The notes under the pieces were generated by a model. The model saw only the letters and a program-made list of their open reading frames with translations, was not told the DNA's origin and did no database searches. From Microbacterium sp. SD291 (GTDB lineage: Bacteria; Actinomycetota; Actinomycetes; Actinomycetales; Microbacteriaceae), in contig NZ_JADIJR010000016.1 in NCBI RefSeq assembly GCF_017355365.1, forward strand, positions 1-64,000: a stretch of DNA of 64,000 bases, read 5' to 3'. The position numbers were made by a program, and so were the translations under genes. Numbering within the stretch: position 1 is the stretch's first letter; the number at the start of each line of letters is the position of its first letter. Shown one piece after another: positions 1 through 9,374 of this stretch.

Positions 1-168
1 ATGGTCGTCTGTGAGGACGCAACGCGGCGACTTCGGATCCGCGGGGTCTTGGCGTGGTGCCGTGCTGGGGCTCCATGGTCGGTGGTTCCTCAAAGAGTCG
101 CCGGTGGGGTCCTAAGGTGGTCGTCTTCGCGGGTGCGGCGCGGCTGTTCGGGGTCCGTGCGGCGAGCA
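1..168. other. left edge, no gene recognised
   Basis: This stretch lies downstream of the stop codon of the reverse-strand AbiEi/DUF559 gene. It is GC-rich and open in several frames, but no frame shows a recognisable family. I see no convincing terminator hairpin or RNA gene. Confidence 0.4.
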
Positions 169-1167
169 TCACCGCCATCCACGCTGGCGCAGTACGGACC
201 CGACAATGGAGACGCCGACGAGAGAATCATGGACCTGTGCGTACGGAAGCCGCACGGCGCGCCAGCCGGCATCTTCGTAGTCTCGGTACTTCGAGATGTC
301 TCGATGCCACTGCGTCTTCGACACTCGATGGTGATCGCCCTCAATTTCCACGACGGTGCGGAACTCCGGAAACGCCAGCTCGGAGATTCCGATTCTTCGG
401 CCAGCGGAGTTGTGAACCTCGTAGTCGAGCATCGGCGTCGGCAATCCGGCAGCCGCGGCGTCCAGGCGAAACTCGGTCTCGGGCGGAGAAGCGCTTCCGA
501 CTCGAACTTGCACGACAGCGATGCGCAGCAGACGCGTGCTGGGCGGGCGGGGGCCTGCGTCCACCTCCGCCCTCAGCTGCGCGATCGTGGTCAGCTGCTC
601 CGCGGGACGCAGCCGACCGTAGCTGTCTCGCGGGATCCGAACCAGCGCATCGCCCACGATGACGAGCTCGCGTTCGAGGAGGTCGCGACCGAGCATCGCC
701 CAGGTCGACGAGGGGCTCGAGACCGGAAGCCCTTCGACCTCGACGATGGTCGCGAGGTGCGGTGCGACCTTTCGTGGGCGGATGCCGCGGCCTCGCGGAC
801 CATGGCCGGGGAGGAAGGCCGCCACCTCAAGCTCGGTTCCGGGATCTATCGGAGCGCCGTGCAGGCAGGCCGCGGTTCGCCCGACGAAGAAGCTGCCCGC
901 CGGCATCACCGTCGAGTACGCCGTTGCCAGTTCAAGCGTGGATGCCCGCCGCTCGCGGTCTATCGCGAGTGGACTCGTATCCTCCTTCGCACTCTTCCGC
1001 TCGTCCTCGTCGTCTTCGCCTTCGGATGCCGGACCACATCGTGCTCCGTGGAACGGACGTGGCAGGTCTTTCGCGCGAAGACGCCGCCTCGTGACGCCCG
1101 CGGCCAGCGCCTGAGCCGTCGAGAAGTGCTTGCCGAGTCCGGTGGGAAGTGGCCGCGGATGTGTCAT
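169..1167 (-). CDS. AbiEi-type winged-helix plus DUF559 endonuclease-like protein
   Basis: A 332-residue protein of a type common in actinobacteria. The first ~50 residues (motif GKHFSTAQALAAGVTRRRL) resemble the winged-helix N-terminus of AbiEi-family antitoxins. The C-terminus, from about residue 272 (VVEIEGDHHR, then WHRDISKYRDYEDAGW), matches the DUF559/Vsr-like nuclease fold, in which E and D/H residues of the core strand are catalytic. No toxin partner (AbiEii-like nucleotidyltransferase) lies beside it, so it is probably an orphan rather than half of a toxin-antitoxin pair. The start is ATG at 1167; no strong ribosome binding site is visible. The family call is good; the cellular role is unknown. 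Confidence 0.75.
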   Translation of the reverse strand: MTHPRPLPTGLGKHFSTAQALAAGVTRRRLRAKDLPRPFHGARCGPASEGEDDEDERKSAKEDTSPLAIDRERRASTLELATAYSTVMPAGSFFVGRTAACLHGAPIDPGTELEVAAFLPGHGPRGRGIRPRKVAPHLATIVEVEGLPVSSPSSTWAMLGRDLLERELVIVGDALVRIPRDSYGRLRPAEQLTTIAQLRAEVDAGPRPPSTRLLRIAVVQVRVGSASPPETEFRLDAAAAGLPTPMLDYEVHNSAGRRIGISELAFPEFRTVVEIEGDHHRVSKTQWHRDISKYRDYEDAGWRAVRLPYAQVHDSLVGVSIVGSVLRQRGWR

Positions 1168-1317
1168 CGTCGAAGTCTGCTCGCTCGCTGCCGACGGAAT
1201 CTGCAGAGATCACGCATACTCCGGCCCCCGTGCGGAACCCGGCCCGCCTCCGCGACGGTGCAGTCGAAGTGGAGAGTCGTATGCCTGAGGCGCAGGGAAG
1301 GTGGCGAAGGCCGGTCA

Positions 1318-1599
1318 GGACCTCGAATGGCCGCGTTTGAGCGCGCGAGGCGGCGATTGGGGGTACCCGGCGGGGGCTCACGAGAAGCTGTGGCTTCGTT
1401 GTGCGGCATCCGGGACCTCGAATGGTCGCGTTTGAGCGCGCGAGGCGGCGATACGAGGTCTGCGCCGTGCCGACCGGTGCTGCGAGGCGGCGATGTGAGG
1501 TCCGCGGCGCGTGCACCGGGGCGCGGGGACGGGAACTCTCGCTCTCGGGGACCTCGGATGGTCGGCTGCGAGCGGGCGAGGCAGCAACGTGAGGTCCCC
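1318..1599. repeat. cluster of short palindromic repeats between DUF559 gene and rplM
   Basis: Four related copies of a ~50-bp element occur at about 1318-1368, 1413-1460, 1480-1505 (partial) and 1547-1599. They share GGACCTCG at the left end, a middle close to GAGCGCGCGAGGCGGCGA, and GAGGTC at the right. The last copy has 9-bp terminal inverted repeats, GGGGACCTC and GAGGTCCCC, so each unit can fold on itself. No coding capacity is likely. The rest of the 633-bp gap before rplM (1168-1800) holds no recognisable gene. Confidence 0.7.
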
Positions 1600-1639
1600 G
1601 GCGGCCGAGCGCAGCAGGCCCCGCCCCCGCCGCCCCGGT

Positions 1640-1800
1640 TTGGCCTAAGCCCGTCCCATGACGTAAGCTGTCTCTTTGGTACTCGACTGCCGAGTGCCGC
1701 GAACGTGAGCCCTCCACTGGCGTGTTCATCCCTGTAGGGAAGAACCACCCCGGAGTGGGATTCACGAACTTCTCCGTTCGAACAAGAAAGCAGCACTATC
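1640..1800 (+). promoter_or_regulatory. candidate rplM promoter and structured leader
   Basis: A possible promoter is TTGGCC (1640-1645), an 18-bp spacer and TAAGCT (1664-1669). The leader to the GTG of rplM would be about 125 nt. It contains two small perfect hairpins: ACTCG/CGAGT (1681-1695) and TCCC/GGGA (1729-1740). L13 operons in other bacteria are autoregulated through leaders, but I do not recognise a described leader class here. The promoter match is weak. Confidence 0.35.
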
Positions 1801-2247
1801 GTGACGCGCACTTACACCCCGAAGGCCGGCGAGGTCCAGCGTGACTGGGTCGTCATCGACGCCACTGACGTCGTTCTCGGCCGCCTGGCCTCGCACGCCG
1901 CTACGCTCCTGCGTGGCAAGCACAAGCCCACCTTCGCCAACCACATCGACTCGGGTGACTTCGTCATCATCGTGAACGCCGACAAGGTCGCGCTCACGGG
2001 TCAGAAGCTCCAGAAGAAGCTGGCCTACCGCCACTCCGGTTACCCGGGCGGCCTGAAGTCGGTCACCTACGCCGAGCTCCTCGAGAAGAACCCGGTCCGC
2101 GCTGTGGAGAAGGCCATCCGTGGCATGCTCCCCAAGAACAGCATCGGCCGCCAGCAGCTGACCAAGCTCAAGGTGTACGTCGGTGCCGAGCACCCGCACG
2201 CCGCTCAGCAGCCGAAGACGTACACCCTCGACCAGGTCGCCCAGTAA
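1801..2247 (+). CDS. rplM: 50S ribosomal protein L13
   Basis: A 148-residue protein, the usual length of L13, an early-assembling protein of the large ribosomal subunit. Recognisable blocks are [17 protein letters not shown] near the start, [22 protein letters not shown] in the first half, and the YRHSGYPGG and [14 protein letters not shown] signatures in the middle. The GTG start is the only one giving the conserved N-terminus; upstream there is only a weak AGAAAGC. It is followed after 28 nt by rpsI, the standard L13-S9 operon. Highly secure. Confidence 0.98.
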   Translation: MTRTYTPKAGEVQRDWVVIDATDVVLGRLASHAATLLRGKHKPTFANHIDSGDFVIIVNADKVALTGQKLQKKLAYRHSGYPGGLKSVTYAELLEKNPVRAVEKAIRGMLPKNSIGRQQLTKLKVYVGAEHPHAAQQPKTYTLDQVAQ

Positions 2248-2275
2248 GCGCCGTAAAGACTTAAAGGACATACTC

Positions 2276-2761
2276 GTGGCTGACATCCAGGACACCACCG
2301 AAAACCTCCAGAACTTCTCGACGTCGACTCCCGAGACCGAAGCAGTCGAGGCGGCTCCCCGCCCCGTGCTCAGCGTCCCGGGTGCCGCTGTCGGCCGTCG
2401 CAAGCAGGCCATCGCCCGCGTGCGCCTGATCCCCGGCTCCGGCACGATCACGGTCAACGGCCGCACGCTCGAGGACTACTTCCCGAACAAGCTGCACCAG
2501 CAGCTGATCAACGACCCGTTCACGGTCCTCAACCTCGCCGGAGGATACGACGTCATCGCGCGCATCTCCGGTGGTGGCCCCTCGGGCCAGGCCGGCGCGC
2601 TGCGTCTCGGCATCGCCCGTTCTCTCAACGGCATCGACGTCGAGAACAACCGTGCGACCCTGAAGAAGGCCGGCTTCCTGTCTCGTGACGCTCGCGTCAA
2701 GGAGCGGAAGAAGGCCGGTCTCAAGAAGGCCCGCAAGGCGCCTCAGTACTCGAAGCGTTAA
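2276..2761 (+). CDS. rpsI: 30S ribosomal protein S9
   Basis: A 161-residue S9. The body begins at about residue 40 with [12 protein letters not shown] and ends with the basic tail [11 protein letters not shown], whose C-terminus reaches the ribosomal P site. The first ~38 residues are an acidic, low-complexity extension typical of actinobacterial S9. The reading frame is open from 2183, but GTG 2276 has a good AAAGGA ribosome binding site at 2263-2268, while longer starts would overlap rplM. glmM follows after 14 nt. Confidence 0.97.
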   Translation: MADIQDTTENLQNFSTSTPETEAVEAAPRPVLSVPGAAVGRRKQAIARVRLIPGSGTITVNGRTLEDYFPNKLHQQLINDPFTVLNLAGGYDVIARISGGGPSGQAGALRLGIARSLNGIDVENNRATLKKAGFLSRDARVKERKKAGLKKARKAPQYSKR

Positions 2762-2775
2762 GGTCCACTGCTCCG

Positions 2776-4155
2776 ATGCCGATCTTTGGCACGGACGGCG
2801 TGCGAGGACTTGCCAACGGCATCCTCACCGCCGACCTGGCGCTCACCCTGGCCCAGGCGACTGCTGTCGTCCTGGGCCAGGGCCGTACTGCGGAGGCTCG
2901 CAAGGCCGAGGGCAAGCGCCTGACCGCAGTCGTGGCCCGCGACCCTCGGGTCTCCGGGCACTTCCTCACCGCAGCCGTCTCCGCAGGGCTCGCGTCCTCG
3001 GGAGTCGACGTGCTCGACGCCGGAGTCATCCCGACTCCTGCGCTCGCGTTCCTCGTCGCCGACCGTGACGCCGACTTCGGCGTGATGATCTCGGCGTCGC
3101 ACAACGCGGCGCCTGACAACGGCATCAAGATCTTCGCCCGCGGCGGAGTGAAGCTGCCCGACGTCGTCGAGCAGCGAATCGAGTCCGCCATGGCGGGGGA
3201 GATGCTGCGCCCCACCGGCGCGGGCGTCGGACGCATCAGCCGGTTCTCGGATGCCGAGGATCGCTACGTCGTGCACCTGCTCGGCTCGCTGCCCAACCGC
3301 CTCAACGGCCTTCACGTCGTGCTCGACTGCGCCCACGGCGCGGCCGCAGGCGTGTCGCCCGAGACGTTCCGTGACGCGGGGGCTGAGGTGACCGTGATCG
3401 GCGCCGACCCCGACGGCTGGAACATCAACGACGGTGTCGGATCGACGCACCTCGGCCAGCTCGCAGATGCTGTCGTGCGCCTGGGCGCCGACATCGGCAT
3501 CGCCCACGACGGCGACGCCGACCGCTGTCTGGCAGTCGATGCCGAGGGCAGGGTCATCGACGGCGACCAGATCATGGCGATCCTCGCGGTCTCGATGAAG
3601 GAGCGCGGTCACCTCACGGACGACACTCTCGTCGCCACCGTGATGAGCAACCTCGGTCTGCATGTCGCGATGCGCGAACACGGCATCGCCGTGCGCCAGA
3701 CGGCCGTCGGCGACCGCTATGTCCTCGAGGACATGAACGCGGGCGGCTACGCCCTCGGTGGCGAGCAGTCCGGTCACGTGATCATGAGCGAGTACGCCAC
3801 CACCGGTGACGGCATCCTCACGGGCCTGCACCTGGTCGCCGAGATGGCACGCCAGAACAAGTCCGCGGCAGAGCTCGCAGGAGTCATGAAGGTCTACCCG
3901 CAGGTCCTGATCAACGTGCGAGGTGTCGACAAGGACGCCGTGGACGACGACGAGGGCGTGCAGGAGGCCGTGCGCGTGGTCGAGGCGGAGCTCGGCGAGA
4001 CCGGGCGCGTGCTGCTGCGCAAGTCCGGCACCGAGCCGCTCGTGCGCGTGATGGTCGAGGCGGCCGACGCCGAGTCGGTGCAGCGCCACGCCGAGCACCT
4101 CGCTGAGGTCGTGCGGCAGCGCCTCGCGCTCCGCGCCGAAGCCGAAACGGTCTGA
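2776..4155 (+). CDS. glmM: phosphoglucosamine mutase
   Basis: A 459-residue alpha-D-phosphohexomutase that interconverts glucosamine-6-P and glucosamine-1-P, supplying UDP-GlcNAc for peptidoglycan and surface glycans. Signature elements are in order: FGTDGVRG at the N-terminus; the phosphoserine loop ISASHNA at about 105-111, with the catalytic Ser in ASHN; the metal loop DGDADR at 245-250; the sugar loop GEQSG at 329-333; and the phosphate-binding loop [12 protein letters not shown] near 415-426. All key residues are present. It lies 14 nt after rpsI in the conserved rplM-rpsI-glmM order and ends just before a strong hairpin terminator. Confidence 0.97.
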   Translation: MPIFGTDGVRGLANGILTADLALTLAQATAVVLGQGRTAEARKAEGKRLTAVVARDPRVSGHFLTAAVSAGLASSGVDVLDAGVIPTPALAFLVADRDADFGVMISASHNAAPDNGIKIFARGGVKLPDVVEQRIESAMAGEMLRPTGAGVGRISRFSDAEDRYVVHLLGSLPNRLNGLHVVLDCAHGAAAGVSPETFRDAGAEVTVIGADPDGWNINDGVGSTHLGQLADAVVRLGADIGIAHDGDADRCLAVDAEGRVIDGDQIMAILAVSMKERGHLTDDTLVATVMSNLGLHVAMREHGIAVRQTAVGDRYVLEDMNAGGYALGGEQSGHVIMSEYATTGDGILTGLHLVAEMARQNKSAAELAGVMKVYPQVLINVRGVDKDAVDDDEGVQEAVRVVEAELGETGRVLLRKSGTEPLVRVMVEAADAESVQRHAEHLAEVVRQRLALRAEAETV

Positions 4156-4167
4156 CGCGAACAGCAG

Positions 4168-4209
4168 AGAACCGGCCGGATGCTGAGAGATCAGCGTCCG
4201 GCCGGTTCT
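4168..4209. terminator. bidirectional intrinsic terminator after glmM
   Basis: A 19-bp stem (4168-4186 pairing with 4191-4209) with a GAGA loop and a single G-T wobble. It sits between the convergent glmM and GT-C genes, so it can serve both. There is no clear U-tract, as is common for actinobacterial terminators. Confidence 0.8.
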
Positions 4210-4235
4210 GTGTCTGACGGTGGAGCGGCGCCCGG

Positions 4236-5687
4236 CTACGGCGCGGCGCAGATCTGGAACATGCCGCCGTCGACGAGCGTCTCGGTCTGGCAGTCCAGCC
4301 CGGTGAGCCGGGGCACGTCCTTCATGGCGGGAGCATCGAACAGGCCGACGTGCGCGCCGCTCAGGACGATCGGCGCGACCGCGGCACCCCACGGCTCGGC
4401 GGCGAGCCACTCGATGTCGTTCTCGGCGACCCAGTCGGCGAGCGGCGCGATCTCGGCGCGCTGACGATCGAGCGTGAGGGGCCGCGGCGCGAACTGTGCC
4501 GCGACGTGCAGCACAGAGCCCGCGGCCACGATCGCGGCGAGGGCGCCTGCGGCGACGACAGCGGCGATGCGCACAACCGGGTGGCGCGGCATCCGGATGG
4601 CCGCCCACACCGCGACGGCGGCGATGATCGGGAAGAACGCGAACACGCCGGGCGCCGGATGCCGGACCCACAGGGGCAGGCGCGATGCGGTCGCCCACCA
4701 TCCGACGAATGCGAGGGCTCCGACGAAGGCTGCCAGCGCGTACGCGATGACGAGGCGGTCTGCAGGCGTCGCGTCGCGCCATCGGAGCACGATGCCGGCC
4801 ACCGCGAGACCGACGGCGATGATCGCACCGACCACGGCGGCGGCGGCGGGCAGCGACCACGAGTCGGCGAGCGTACCGGCCTTCTGCAGAGCCGAGGTCG
4901 CGGCGTTCCCTTGGCCGCCGCTGAGTACGAATCCCCCGAGGGACCGAAGGTGCCGCACGAATCCGGCGGGTCCGAGGGAGATCAGCGCGCCGAGCTCGAC
5001 CAGGAGCGTCGGCACCCCGACGAGCAGGATCGGCAGCCACGAGCGGCGCAGCAGGTCGCGGAACCGCGCCCACCCGGTGCCGTCGGAGAGCACCCACAGG
5101 GCCACGGCGAACGCGGGCAGCGCGAGCAGCGCGATCAGCTTCGCCTGGATCGCCAGTCCGAGGAGGAGCCCTGCGAGCCACGCGCGTCGAGGCAGCACGA
5201 TCAGCGCCCAGACGATCAGCGCGGCTGCGGGGATCTCGCCGAGCAGGTCGGCGGGGCCCTGGATCGGCGAGAAGCCGGCGCTCGTCGTGAATGCCAGCGG
5301 CACGGCGATGGCGAGGACGGCGGCCCAGCGTCCGCCGATCCTGCTGCCGAGCACGCCGAGCCCCGCCAGCAGCAGCAGCCAGTATGCGAGCGGGACGAGC
5401 CGCGCGCCGATGACCGGATCGATCCCCGTGGCGAGGACCGCAGCGACCGGAAGGAGCACCACGGGCCCGGTCGAGATCCGCGGGTCGAACGGGGTGATCA
5501 TCGATCCGGAGAGCGCGCCGTCGCTGGCGTAGCCGAGTCCGTCGAGCAGGTTGCGCGGCACGGTGAGATTGAGCGCCTCGTCCTCCCAGAACCGCCAGGA
5601 CACCAGACTGTGCCAGGCGAGGATCGCGTGGCCGATCACGAGCGCGACCGCAACCGCCCAGAAGAGGACTGTGCGGGCCCGGGTCAT
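4236..5687 (-). CDS. polytopic GT-C type glycosyltransferase
   Basis: A 483-residue integral membrane protein with about ten or more hydrophobic segments. Residues 34-37 (WEDE), in the first extracytoplasmic loop after the first membrane helix, match the acidic motif of GT-C enzymes such as the PMT/ArnT families, which transfer sugars from polyprenyl-phosphate donors outside the membrane. I chose ATG 5687 because it overlaps the upstream GT2 stop by 4 nt (ATGA); an in-frame extension to 5828 lies within the GT2 gene. The GT2 partner probably makes the polyprenyl-P-sugar and this enzyme uses it. The acceptor is unknown. It ends against glmM across a shared terminator. Confidence 0.75.
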   Translation of the reverse strand: MTRARTVLFWAVAVALVIGHAILAWHSLVSWRFWEDEALNLTVPRNLLDGLGYASDGALSGSMITPFDPRISTGPVVLLPVAAVLATGIDPVIGARLVPLAYWLLLLAGLGVLGSRIGGRWAAVLAIAVPLAFTTSAGFSPIQGPADLLGEIPAAALIVWALIVLPRRAWLAGLLLGLAIQAKLIALLALPAFAVALWVLSDGTGWARFRDLLRRSWLPILLVGVPTLLVELGALISLGPAGFVRHLRSLGGFVLSGGQGNAATSALQKAGTLADSWSLPAAAAVVGAIIAVGLAVAGIVLRWRDATPADRLVIAYALAAFVGALAFVGWWATASRLPLWVRHPAPGVFAFFPIIAAVAVWAAIRMPRHPVVRIAAVVAAGALAAIVAAGSVLHVAAQFAPRPLTLDRQRAEIAPLADWVAENDIEWLAAEPWGAAVAPIVLSGAHVGLFDAPAMKDVPRLTGLDCQTETLVDGGMFQICAAP

Positions 5688-6469
5688 GACGTCGCTGGCT
5701 CCGGTCGACGGATGCTGCGCAGGGGCGCGGAGGGGCGCAGGGAGAGCGTCCACACCTCGCGCAGGGCGGATGCCGCGAACTGGCGCAGCCGCTTGGGAGG
5801 GAGCCGCACGCCCGCGGCGCGCCCCCACATCGTGCCCTGCGTCGACTCGCCGCGGCGCGGGATGCTCGCGACCCGCACGTACCGCACGGTGTAGCCGGAA
5901 CGCGCCTCGGCGAGGGAGAAGTGCACGTGCGGCACCGACGCGTCGGCCGGAACCGCGTCGAGGAGTGCCTGCAACGCCTCCGGGCGGTAGGCGCGCAGCG
6001 GCGTGTTCACATCGGGCACCCGGCGGCCGGCGGCGAAGGCGATCATGACGCCGACCGCGGCGGTGAGCGCCTTGCGGTACCAGGGGTCGGTGCGGCCGTC
6101 GCGGATGCCGTGCACCACGTCCGCGTGCTCACGGACGAGCGCGTTGATGAGACGGGGGAAGTCTGAGCCGTGGAACTGCCCGTCGCCGTCGACGTGCACG
6201 ATCACGTCGGGCTCGGACGCGAGTCCCAGCCGGTACGCCGAGAGCGCGGTCGGGCCATGCCCCCGGTTCTCCGCCTGCACCTCCACGGAAACGTCGGGGA
6301 CGTCGTCGAACACCGTGGGAGTGGCATCCGTCGACCGGTCGTCCGCGATGTGGAAAGTCACCTCGTCCGCAAGCGGTGCGACGGCTTCGCGAACCTCGTC
6401 GATGAAGCCGCGAATGCCCTCTGCCTCGTTGTATGCAGGCATGACGATGGCGATTCGGTGGAGGGTCAC
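5684..6469 (-). CDS. GT2 family glycosyltransferase, polyprenyl-P sugar synthase-like
   Basis: A 261-residue GT-A protein. VMPAYNEAEG at residues 9-18, ADDRSTDAT near 42-50 and the metal-binding VDGDGQF at 93-99 (Asp94 and Asp96 as the DxD) place it among DPM1/polyprenyl-phosphate sugar synthases. No membrane helices are evident at the C-terminus. It is divergent from the GtrA gene (59 nt apart) and translationally coupled to the GT-C gene. The GT2, GtrA and GT-C trio is the classic arrangement for adding a sugar through a flipped lipid-linked donor. A ribosome binding site AGGAACC is adjacent to the ATG. Confidence 0.85.
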   Translation of the reverse strand: MTLHRIAIVMPAYNEAEGIRGFIDEVREAVAPLADEVTFHIADDRSTDATPTVFDDVPDVSVEVQAENRGHGPTALSAYRLGLASEPDVIVHVDGDGQFHGSDFPRLINALVREHADVVHGIRDGRTDPWYRKALTAAVGVMIAFAAGRRVPDVNTPLRAYRPEALQALLDAVPADASVPHVHFSLAEARSGYTVRYVRVASIPRRGESTQGTMWGRAAGVRLPPKRLRQFAASALREVWTLSLRPSAPLRSIRRPEPATS

Positions 6470-6528
6470 ATGGTTCCTAGACGGCTGTGGCGGGCACGGG
6501 AGTTCTCAGCAAGTAGCCTAGTTGAATC

Positions 6529-7008
6529 ATGAATTTCCGTTCTCGACTGCGCCGGCTGGCCGGCGTCGGAAGCCGCTTCCTGGTCGTCGGCGCGATCAGC
6601 ACCCTGATCGAGGTCGGCGTCTTCAATCTGCTGGTCTACGCCTGGGGCTTCGACGTGATCTCGGCGAAGGTGATCGCGTCGCTCGTCGCGCTCGTGAACG
6701 CCTACATCGGCAACCGCGAGTGGACGTTCCGGCACCGCGACCGTCGCGGGCGGGTCAACGAGCTCGTCCTGTTCCTGCTGACGAACGCGGCCTGCACGGG
6801 CCTCGGCGCGCTGCTGGTGTGGCTGGGAGTCGAGGCCGCGGAGGCGGCACTTGGTCGCATGCCGGGCCCGGTGATCGTGAACGTCGTGAACCTCATCAGC
6901 ATCGTGATCGTCGTGCTGGTGCGGTTCGTGCTGTACCACAAGCTGGTCTTCCGGGTCCCTCAGGCGACGGACGAGGCATCGAAGGACGAGACGACCGAGT
7001 CTGCCTAG
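6529..7008 (+). CDS. GtrA-family membrane protein
   Basis: A 159-residue protein with four predicted membrane helices and the GtrA signature: FLVVGAISTLIEVGVFN, then NAYIGNREWTFRHR between helices 2 and 3, and a C-terminal VRFVLYHKLVF. GtrA proteins are thought to flip, or assist the flipping of, polyprenyl-phosphate-linked sugars. Divergence from a DPM1-like GT2 supports a shared pathway. The acidic C-terminal tail is typical. It converges on a small reverse gene with a 13-nt gap. Confidence 0.88.
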   Translation: MNFRSRLRRLAGVGSRFLVVGAISTLIEVGVFNLLVYAWGFDVISAKVIASLVALVNAYIGNREWTFRHRDRRGRVNELVLFLLTNAACTGLGALLVWLGVEAAEAALGRMPGPVIVNVVNLISIVIVVLVRFVLYHKLVFRVPQATDEASKDETTESA

Positions 7009-7021
7009 CCCGTCTGCGGTG

Positions 7022-7231
7022 TCAGCGACTCAATGAGAGATGCCGCGGCGGACCCTCGAGCCGGGCGATCGCGATCTTGACCTCGGTCATCTCATCGCTG
7101 AGCCGGTCGATCCGTTGCCCGAGCCGGGAATCCACGGCGTCGACACGTCGCACGACCCAGCCGAATCCGGCCAGCATGCTGACGACGATCGTGACACCCA
7201 GGGTCAGGATCGCAATGAGCTCGGCCGACAT
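7022..7231 (-). CDS. small single-pass membrane protein with coiled-coil tail
   Basis: A 69-residue protein: an N-terminal membrane helix (about residues 4-26), a VVRR stop, then a heptad-like stretch (VDAVDSRLGQRIDRLSDEM) likely to form a coiled coil. ATG 7231 is preferred because GGGGG lies 7 nt upstream; ATG 7237 and 7270 are in-frame alternatives. The family is unrecognised. Small proteins of this layout are frequent in Microbacterium-like genomes. It shares no operon with its neighbours: it converges on the GtrA gene and about 150 nt separates it from the phosphatase gene upstream. Confidence 0.6.
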   Translation of the reverse strand: MSAELIAILTLGVTIVVSMLAGFGWVVRRVDAVDSRLGQRIDRLSDEMTEVKIAIARLEGPPRHLSLSR

Positions 7232-7388
7232 GTACATGCCCCCATTCTGCCCGCACGCGCGGGTCTTCACCAGCGACGTTATGCCGGCACGGCGGAGTGA
7301 GGCGATGGACGATACCTCGATTGACGGGGGTTGTGCATAGCTCGCCCGCCATTCGATTCGTGCAGGGCGAGTGAGAAGGGAGACTGCC

Positions 7389-8330
7389 TCAGCCGCGCTC
7401 GCTCCAGCCGAGCTGCTCGATGTACCGCAGCAGCACGCCCTCGCGCAGCGCCCACGGCGACACTTCGAGCTCGTCGACCTGGAGCGACGTCATCGCGGTG
7501 TGCAGGGAGACCGCGGCGGCCACGATCTGGAAGGTGCGGTCGGGCGTGATGCCGGGCAGCTCCTGGCGTGCGGACGCGGGCAACCGCGCCAGCCGCGGGA
7601 TCCAGGAGCCGAGCGCTGCTCGTGGCAGCAGCATCCGCTCGCTGCCCGACCAACCGGGCACCGGGTAGCCGACCAGCCTCGCGAGCGAGCGGATCGCCTT
7701 TGACGACCCGACCACGTGGTCGGGGCGGGGGAGCGCCATGAACCTGGCCAGCACCGGCTCCAGTGTGGCCGCGGCATGCGCGCGCAGGCTCTCGACGTCC
7801 GCCTCGCCCGGCGGGTCGTGCGGCAGGAACTGCACCGTCATCCGGCCGGCTCCCAGGGGAACGGATGCCGCCGCCTCCGGCGCCTCCTCCCCACCGGCCG
7901 CGATCTCGAGCGAGCCGCCGCCGATGTCGAGCAGAAGGATCTGTCCCGCCGACCAGCCGAACCAGCGGCGGACGGCGAGGTAGGTCAACTCCGCTTCGGT
8001 CTCGCCGTCGAGCACCTGCAGCGGCTGGCCGAGCGCCGCCTCGATCCGGGCGATCACCTCGGCGCCGTTGCGTGCTTCGCGCACCGCGCTGGTGGCGGTG
8101 GCGAGCAGGGCGTCGACGCGCTCGGTCTCGGCGACCTCCCTGGCGCGGGCGACCGCGGTCTCGAGCGCCACCACGCCCTCCTCGGTGATCGCGCCGTCGT
8201 CGGTGAGGTACCGCATCAGCCGGAGGACCGAGCGGTCGCTGGTCGTCGCCAGGGGTCGTCCTCCGGGGCGGACATCGGCGGCGAGCATGTGGACGGTGTT
8301 GGAACCGATGTCGATAACTCCCAAGCGCAC
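7389..8330 (-). CDS. Ppx/GppA family exopolyphosphatase or pppGpp phosphatase
   Basis: A 313-residue protein of the ASKHA fold. The phosphate loops are clear: VIDIGSNTVHM at 5-15 and LLLDIGGGSLEI at 132-143. ATSAVREARNG (79-89) and the catalytic-acid region DGETEAEL (108-115) are also present. It is about the length of short actinobacterial Ppx proteins, lacking the C-terminal HD-like domain of E. coli Ppx. The family hydrolyses polyphosphate or pppGpp; which one cannot be read here. It is divergent from galE, separated by 39 nt. Confidence 0.9.
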   Translation of the reverse strand: MRLGVIDIGSNTVHMLAADVRPGGRPLATTSDRSVLRLMRYLTDDGAITEEGVVALETAVARAREVAETERVDALLATATSAVREARNGAEVIARIEAALGQPLQVLDGETEAELTYLAVRRWFGWSAGQILLLDIGGGSLEIAAGGEEAPEAAASVPLGAGRMTVQFLPHDPPGEADVESLRAHAAATLEPVLARFMALPRPDHVVGSSKAIRSLARLVGYPVPGWSGSERMLLPRAALGSWIPRLARLPASARQELPGITPDRTFQIVAAAVSLHTAMTSLQVDELEVSPWALREGVLLRYIEQLGWSERG

Positions 8331-8369
8331 CGTATGAGACTATTCGTACCTGGGAAGAAGGGGGCGCAT

Positions 8370-9374
8370 ATGCGTGTGCTGTTGACGGGTGGGTCCGGAT
8401 TCATCGGTTCGCACGTCGCTGTCGCGCTGGCGGCTGCCGGTCACGAGCCTCTGATCGTCGACGATCTGTCGAACTCCCGAGGCGGCGTCGTGGAACGCAT
8501 CCGCGAGCTGGCCCGGATGCCGATCCCCGCCCTGGTCGCCGACGTGCGGGATGAGGCCTCCGTCTCCGAGTTCCTCGCCGCACACGGGCGGGTGGACGCC
8601 GTCGTTCATCTCGCCGGCCTCAAGGCGGTCGGCGAGTCGGTGGCGGATCCGGTTCGCTACTACGACGTGAACCTCTCGAGCACGCTCGCCGTGCTCCGGC
8701 TTATGAGCGCGCACGGCATCGATGCAATGGTGTTCTCCAGTTCCGCCACCGTGTACGGCTCGGCCGGCACGATGCCGCTCGCTGAAGACGGTGCGGTGGG
8801 GGCGGGCATCGCCAATCCGTACGGCCGGACCAAGTACATGATCGAGGAGATCCTCCGCGACGTCTGCGCGGCGGAGCCGTCGTTCCGGTGCACAGCGCTG
8901 CGGTACTTCAATCCGGTCGGCGCACACCCTTCCGGGCTCCTCGGCGAGGATCCGCTCGGGGTGCCGAACAACCTGATGCCGGTCGTCGCGAAGGTCGCCG
9001 GCGGCATCCTTGACTCTGTGTCGATCTTCGGCACCGACTACCCGACGCGGGACGGCACGGGCGAGCGCGACTACGTCCATGTGCAGGATCTGGCGCGAGG
9101 GCATGTGCGCGCTCTCGAGGAGCTCGCTCCCGGATTCGACGCGGTGAACCTCGGCACCGGCGAGCCGGCCAGCGTTCTCGACGTCATCCGCGCCTACGGG
9201 GATGCCTCGGGCAGGGAGATCCCGTATCGGCTGAATGCGCGCCGGCCCGGTGACCTGGCCGTCGCGTTCGCGGACGTCGAGAAGGCCGCGCGTGAACTGG
9301 GGTGGACCGCGGAGCTGACGCTCGCCGATGCCTGCCGGGACGACTGGAGATGGCGTCAGGCGACGGCGGACTGA
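8370..9374 (+). CDS. galE: UDP-glucose 4-epimerase
   Basis: A 334-residue extended SDR enzyme converting UDP-glucose to UDP-galactose, and possibly the N-acetyl forms. TGGSGFIG at residues 6-13 binds NAD. The catalytic triad is visible as Ser124 or Ser125 in FSSSATVYG and YxxxK at Tyr151/Lys155. LAGLKAVGES (81-90) and RYFNPVGAHPSG are strongly GalE-like. The start ATG 8370 has a GAAGAAGGGGG ribosome binding site; the frame is open far upstream, antisense to the phosphatase gene. It supplies galactose units for the surface glycan region that follows. Confidence 0.92.
   Translation: MRVLLTGGSGFIGSHVAVALAAAGHEPLIVDDLSNSRGGVVERIRELARMPIPALVADVRDEASVSEFLAAHGRVDAVVHLAGLKAVGESVADPVRYYDVNLSSTLAVLRLMSAHGIDAMVFSSSATVYGSAGTMPLAEDGAVGAGIANPYGRTKYMIEEILRDVCAAEPSFRCTALRYFNPVGAHPSGLLGEDPLGVPNNLMPVVAKVAGGILDSVSIFGTDYPTRDGTGERDYVHVQDLARGHVRALEELAPGFDAVNLGTGEPASVLDVIRAYGDASGREIPYRLNARRPGDLAVAFADVEKAARELGWTAELTLADACRDDWRWRQATAD

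Noticed and set aside
169..1167. Complete AbiE-type toxin-antitoxin system
   Set aside because: Only the antitoxin-like domain is seen; there is no AbiEii toxin gene beside it in the window.
1..1737. Long forward open frame across the DUF559 gene and the repeats
   Set aside because: It is opposite to a gene with recognisable domains and its translation is Arg/Gly-rich nonsense.
2758..5181. Very long reverse open frame over glmM and the GT-C gene
   Set aside because: It is antisense to clear genes, Arg-rich, and has no family motif; long antisense frames are expected at this GC content.
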